NCBI GenBank assembly: GCA_911728455.2
Contig: OU452223.1
Coordinates: forward strand, 6,036,174 to 6,100,173
From: Marthasterias glacialis
Taxonomy: Eukaryota; Echinodermata; Asteroidea; Forcipulatida; Asteriidae
Length of the DNA stretch: 64,000 nt
Direction of reading: 5' to 3'
In this document: piece after piece, positions 59,020 through 64,000 of the stretch
Layout: each line of letters begins with the position of its first letter
Position numbering within the stretch: the stretch's first letter is position 1
Translations under genes and position numbers: made by a program
The notes under the pieces: generated by a model
Seen by the model: only the letters and a program-made list of their open reading frames with translations
Told to the model about the DNA's origin: nothing
Databases searched by the model: none

Positions 59020-59120
59020 GCCCAATTTCATGGCCCTGCTTACCGCAGAATTCTGCGCTTACGGCGCCCAGTAGAGCACAGAATTTCGCAGTAAGCAGAG
59101 CCATGAAATGAGGCCCAGTC
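59020..59120. mobile_element. Palindromic repeat 'tttcatggctctgcttaccg'
   Basis: 'aatttcatggccctgcttac' 'cgcagaattctgcgcttacg' is followed by the reverse complement 'gcagtaagcagagccatgaa'. Relatives occur at 6425-6545, 25630-25915 (more diverged) and 63825-64000. Confidence 0.7.
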
Positions 59121-59285
59121 CTGATACTACACATCCAGACAATTGCCCCAATGCCACTTGGTGCCCCTTAAAATGTTCCTGTAGAGATTTAAATTGCCCT
59201 CATAGAGGTGCCCTCATAGGGACGCCCTAAACTGTAAAGTCAAAACTGCCTTGCCCTTACTACAATGAAGTAAGGCCTGGAACTC
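59115..59285 (+). repeat. High-copy ~150-bp repeat
   Basis: 'cctgatactacacatccaga', 'gccacttggtgccccttaaa', 'atgttcctgtagagatttaa' and 'ccctcatagaggtgccctca', ending 'aggcctgg'. Confidence 0.65.
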
Positions 59286-61274
59286 TACCAATCCTTCTGA
59301 GAAATATTTCCATCTGAAATATTTATCCAGTCAAAGACAAGAAAATAGCATTTGAAGACACAAAAAACACTGTTGCTTAATTTTGATTGATGTAATCAAG
59401 AATGGGACTTAATTTACCCTTCTAAAAAGCAGTTTATGAAAAACCAACACAGTAAAAGTAAAGCGCAGATGTCTAAAAATTTTGTAGAGCTTCAAGTGTT
59501 TTCGACTAGCACTGTAAAAATTCTGCGCTGCACACAAACTGAGTTCATGTAAACATGCCACACAGACACATTGACAATTAATACAGTTGCATACATACAT
59601 TATTCAGCACCAAATACATGTAATCTTCCTCACCCCCCCCCCCCCAACAAACTCAGACTTTAAGTTTGCATCAACAAATCTCTCTCAATCTCAGTTTAAA
59701 ACAACCCTTATCCATTACCAAAAGTTACCGTCAAATTTTTAACGCTTTTGCCTTTCTAGCATGTACGGAGGTGGTATACATGTAATTACTACATTGTAGA
59801 CGTTTCTTTAAAGGGAAGGCACCATTTGCTTTTTGGAAGAAATAATTTGTTCCCATCCTGTAATATTCATTTAACACCCCAACCAGTGAAAATTTCATCG
59901 AATTCCGTCGTCGCGTCTTCGAGAAAAAAAGAAAAAAAAAATCACACAAAATTTTGCATGTTTAATCAGGCCTATTTACTTGCTGCAGTCGCAGTAAACA
60001 ATGGTATAATTTCCGGTGTCTCTAAATGTTACTTTCCTGAATTTGACACAGTACAGACTGGTACAGGTACATGACCTTTTTGTAAAGTAATCGTTTTTTT
60101 TTTAATGACTATCAATTCAGTAGTTTATCTTCCAAGAAAAGCATGTATATAAGTACATAAATGTAATTGTAAAGGTAATTTTCCCCCTTTTTTCCTTCCA
60201 ATTTGTCCCGTAATTCTTACCTCGGATGTGCTAGCAAGCTACCCCCACCATCCAACACAACACTCAACAGCCTACTGACTCGGCAACTTTTTTATTTTTA
60301 AACCATCTCACATGTCGATGGAGGCAGAATGCTCAAACTAGCGAGAGAGGCTCAACCAACGTTGACAAAAACAAGTCCTAACATGTTTTTCTCTATCCCT
60401 ATCTCTCTCAACTCCAAGTGCAAGGTGCTGGTGGGACCAGTGGATATGATGCAAAAAAATCACATCCAATGGACGGAAATTTCCTTTGTTCACTATTCTT
60501 CTAATGACAGGCTGCCAGAAAGCATTACAATTTTTAATCAATACTGAGCACGGAACATCCTTAAAAAAACGTTGAAAATCAACCTTTATCAATATGTATA
60601 GGAAGGAAAATTGATACACACGTGTAACAATCTACATGTACACTGTACACATACATGTACATTCCTATCCTTTCTCGATAGTAATTAAAATACAATGGTT
60701 GATGGCATTTTTTGCATTGTAGATTGTCCTTAAATTTGAGCGTGTTGTTTATTTATCAGGGCTAATGGCAAGGCGGTAAATAGGTATTGTGCACAACTTT
60801 AGTGCGTCATCACACACAAGTGTGTATTCACCTGCAATCGGGGAAATCCTATTGTTCCTCTTTTGTTTAGACTCCAACCTTTTTGCAACACCTCCCATAT
60901 GTTTTGTACACGTTTGGTAACTGGGGACACTATTGTTCCCTTTTGTTGTACATGTACATATGTAGGTCCCCGGTTTGAATGTGTGTATACAAACTCACTG
61001 ACACACAAATTTCCTGATGTTACCATGGCCAACCATGGAGGCAAGAAATTTTACCTCTCAGTTCAACTGAGAAAGAGCATGGAAATGGACAGAAAGAATG
61101 AGGAATGCTGGCACTTCATATACATGTACAAGGACATCATAGGGTTCACACATTCCCCCTCCCCAATGCACGTTTTGCATAATTACTAATGTGCAAACAT
61201 GTTATTATAATTTTTGTATCAAGCAATAAACCACAAAGGAAACTGACTGTGTTAATTTTTTCAAATGATTTTGG

Positions 61275-61375
61275 GGTGAACAAAGAAAAATTGACTGGAG
61301 TGGGATTTGAACCTGTGACCATCAGAACACGTAATACTCTACAGGTGTACATAGGACATTGTTTCCAGCTTTGGG
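61275..61375 (-). mobile_element. tRNA-Lys-like SINE, partial
   Basis: Minus strand: 'cacaggttcaaatcccactc' (box B) then 'cagtcaatttttctttgttc', as at 38088-38180. The 5' part of the head is eroded. Confidence 0.6.
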
Positions 61376-61589
61376 GGTTAAACAGAGCTTGCCTTTTTTC
61401 CTTTTTAAAGACTAGCCAGAGGGAACAGTTACATTCATACATCATTTTAGTGGTCCTGCTTTTTCACTAGTCCATAATTCGTATTAAATAGGGATGCTTT
61501 TCAACTCTGAACTAGCCAGCCAGACCATTCAGAGAGATTTTTGACTGGTCCTCAGGTATTGTATGGCATTTGGCCAGCAGACCACTGTC

Positions 61590-61764
61590 AAGCCTGGTTC
61601 ATACTTCACGCGAATGCAAAGTGAATTTGACGTCACTCTCGAACATTGGCAGTGAATTTCACAAAAAGTTGAACACATCTTAACTGGTGTGAATTGTTCG
61701 TCGCAAATTTTTGACGTCGAATTCGCATCACCTTCGCATTCACGTGAAGTATGAACTGGGCTTT
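61590..61764. mobile_element. MITE with 'aagcctggttcatacttcac' ends
   Basis: The left end 'aagcctggttcatacttcac' and right end 'gtgaagtatgaactgggctt' are inverted repeats continuing about 28 bases. A fragment occurs near 15635-15690 (actgggttcatactaagtgc). Confidence 0.75.
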
Positions 61765-63082
61765 AAGGAGAGAATGCTGAGCATACATGCTGCTACCTTG
61801 TACATGGAAGTTGTCACTTTACTGGAATGATAATACATGTAGTTACAGTATATGTCCATTTTAAATTAAAGTGTCAAACATTTTATGTAAAAGCCACTAA
61901 TGTCTCACCCAGCTGCTCAGTGAGCTACATGGCACATTCCCTTTGCCCCATTTGATACAAAAATCAATACCACAGTGTACATCACAGAATTGACCCTCTC
62001 AAATAATGCAATCAACATGTTATGTTATGTGTACCATGTTAACACAGTGTCACATTTTAATTATTGCAGCGTACAGCACTTGCACACAAGGACAGTTTAT
62101 TTAAAACAAACTATCAAGAATGTTGCCACCATTTTGTCACGTACAGTACTCTTTGTCTGTGTGTATTAAGTACAGACTCTTCTTACATCAGAATGAGACC
62201 ATACCATTTTCCCCCCAGCCTCACTTTGAAGTCATTGCACTGAACAGCGGAAAAACAAGATGATTGCAATATGATAACTGCCCATTAGGCCAAGTAAAAA
62301 AATACACTAGTTGATCATCTCCCACCCACATTTTTTTTTTAAAGCTCCCCCAAAAACAAACAAACCCCCCCCCCCAAAAAAAGGGCTAAATTATCATGTA
62401 TTTTCACTTCATCTTGGCACCATTCTTTAAACATTGTTTAACATGGGTATTTTTACTCCACTACTTGTTCAATAGCTATAAATAAGAAGTTGGCGGCGGT
62501 TTTAAACAGAAAAGTTAGTGGCCATTTTTAATTTAAACACTTGGTGGCCATCTTGGAAAAAATATTTACAAAAATAAAAAGGCCCTCATCATCCTGTTTT
62601 TGTAAAAAACCAGGCAGATCAACTGATTTGGTTTTGTTTTTCTTCTTTTTTATCTTACTTGGCCTAATAGTTTTACATCACGCAGAGGATTGAACCAAAT
62701 GTAACTGGGGATACCATCAATAGCAAACACCTTCCCTTTAAAACCTCAGTTTTAATCTCCTTACTGTTCACTCCTTAAAAGCCGGAATAGTAACCGCTCC
62801 CCCCCCCCCCTCCCTCCTCCACAAAATAACCCATCTGAATTATTCCGCACAGTAAAGTTCTGGGTCACAAAAGGTTCCTTCCCAGCTTGAACATGTTTGT
62901 CCCTGAGGCACTTCAAACTATGACATCATCACAACACATGATGACTCACCATTGTTTGGGCTCTTCCAGAGCGCACACTCAATTATGTGTTGTGAATGCA
63001 AATGGAATGTCTGACAGTTCAGGAGAGAAAAACTTGATCATGGAGGTGAAGCGGTAGCCTGGTTTTCTAAGTATTTGCCCTG

Positions 63083-63212
63083 GTGTGGATTTCACAAAGC
63101 ACGAGGACTAGTCTTATCTCAAGTTAGGAACGAGTAACTAGTCCTAACTTATAGGACTAATCATTCGTTAGGACTTATCCTAAGTTAGGACTAGTTTTGT
63201 GAAATCCATCCC
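63083..63212. mobile_element. Palindromic MITE, second copy of the 56402-56528 type
   Basis: 'gtgtggatttcacaaagcac' and 'ttttgtgaaatccatccct' bound an interior of 'ctagtcctaacttataggac' units. Confidence 0.8.
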
Positions 63213-63294
63213 TGTAAGCTTATCTGTACACACACATTGTACATTATAGACACTGGCATACAAATTAGGTGAACTTTATAGTGTAAAATTACGG

Positions 63295-63615
63295 GCCTTA
63301 AACTTTGCTCTGGAAGGGGCATGACAATTTTCCTATGGTAAGGGGCACTTCTACAAAAGACTACATGTACACTACCGACCAAAAGTAATTCCAAACCCGT
63401 ACGAGTCACGTGGGGGGTACCCGCGAGTAAACTGCGTGGGGGCTACGGGGCTACTCGAAGCCCCGCAGGGATTTTGCACTCGCAGGTATTTTGCTGGGCC
63501 AATACTGTGTATAAGGAAAATGTAAATTTGTATTGGAACTTTGCAAAGGGCATCACAGCAAAAGCTGAGGGCACCACGGCAACTGTTTTGGGTGCTGCAT
63601 GGGTTAATTTGAGGC
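63295..63615 (+). repeat. High-copy repeat relative with a CpG-rich insertion
   Basis: 'ttctacaaaagactacatgt' and 'tttgtattggaactttgcaa' 'agggcatcacagcaaaagc' match 31680-31800. Between them lies an unusually CpG-rich stretch (63395-63485: ccgtacgagtcacgtggggg, 'cggggctactcgaagccccg'). Confidence 0.5.
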
Positions 63616-63824
63616 CTGCTAAAATTATCAGCTTCAATCTTCTAAAAATCTCTTTAAGCATACAGTATATTATTTAATATACTTTGTTGAAATCCTTTTG
63701 TTGAATAAATTTTCGAATCTCTTTCATACTTTTGTTGACCCGTAGTAAAACTTATGTCTGTTGCTAGTTTGTTGTTGTGAGTGTTTTTGTGCTTGGTATG
63801 TAACCCTACCTGGTCATCAGGGAC

Positions 63825-64000
63825 CAATTTCATGGCTCTGCTTACCGCAGAATTCTGTGCTTACGGTGCCCTGTAAAGCACATGATTCTATGGGCTGTAA
63901 GCACAGAATTCTGCGCTTACAGTGCCCTGTAAAGCACATGATTCTATGGGCTGTAAGTGCAGAATTCTGCGCTTACAGTGCCCTGTAAAGCACATGATTC
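63825..64000 (+). repeat. 56-bp tandem repeat running off the window
   Basis: 'cagaattctg' recurs at 63848, 63904 and 63960, each followed by 'cttac(a/g)gtgccctgtaaagc' and 'acatgattc'. The unit is the core of the palindromic repeat at 59020-59120. The array continues past base 64000. Confidence 0.85.

Larger units (their letters stand above)
46730..64000. other. Region upstream of BAK, no supported gene
   Basis: About 17 kb without a recognised exon. It carries the repeats listed below. 47040-47340 and 50460-50900 are somewhat richer in GC and CpG than their neighbours and could include the BAK promoter or 5' UTR, but I cannot show it. 48400-49700, 51000-51900, 56540-57700 and 59290-61200 show nothing I can name apart from short A/T-rich and TACATG sequence. 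Confidence 0.5.

Noticed and set aside
1..64000. CRISPR arrays, operons, prophage or bacterial mobile elements
   Set aside because: No regularly spaced direct repeats with unique spacers, no Shine-Dalgarno-led gene series and no phage genes. The window is animal nuclear DNA.

Overview
This window is eukaryotic, animal DNA. It is AT-rich, has long introns with consensus GT/AG splice sites, and is crowded with tRNA-derived SINEs, short inverted-repeat transposons and TACATG-type microsatellites. No bacterial gene organisation is present. The two recognisable genes (a BAK homologue and a USP6NL/RN-tre homologue) and the repeat style suggest a marine invertebrate, plausibly an echinoderm such as a sea star. 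That taxonomic guess is an inference and is weak.

Gene layout, both genes on the minus strand. (1) A USP6NL-like Rab GTPase-activating protein enters from the right of its own locus. A proposed first coding exon lies near 35.1 kb, a second exon is at 22473-22546 and a third at 755-840; the TBC catalytic domain lies beyond the left edge. The two introns are about 12.6 kb and 21.6 kb and fill most of the left half of the window. (2) A complete BAK-like pro-apoptotic BCL-2 family gene has four coding exons: 46326-46729, 45438-45581, 44094-44271 and 43358-43468. It predicts 278 residues with alpha-1, BH3, BH1, BH2 and a C-terminal membrane anchor, and every exon junction keeps the reading frame. 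Candidate poly(A) signals lie 42 bases and about 4.4 kb after its stop codon. The 17 kb upstream of BAK shows no gene I can support.

Repeat layout. At least three tRNA-derived SINE families are present (tRNA-Glu-like, tRNA-Ser-like and tRNA-Lys-like heads). There are many hairpin or terminal-inverted-repeat elements (MITEs), several in two or more copies, some nested in one another. One high-copy repeat of about 150 bp carries a palindromic 'cctccgttgcc' end and occurs about a dozen times. There are two degenerate 'GGATT' arrays and several short tandem arrays. Two elements sit beside splice donors: a MITE ends 16 bases from the donor of USP6NL exon 3, and a SINE head reaches the donor of BAK exon 1.

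I found no operon, CRISPR array, virus or clear new biochemical system. The most interesting observations concern mobile elements at splice sites, a palindromic element carrying two CTCF-like motifs, and pairs of repeat copies that serve as empty sites for each other's insertions.
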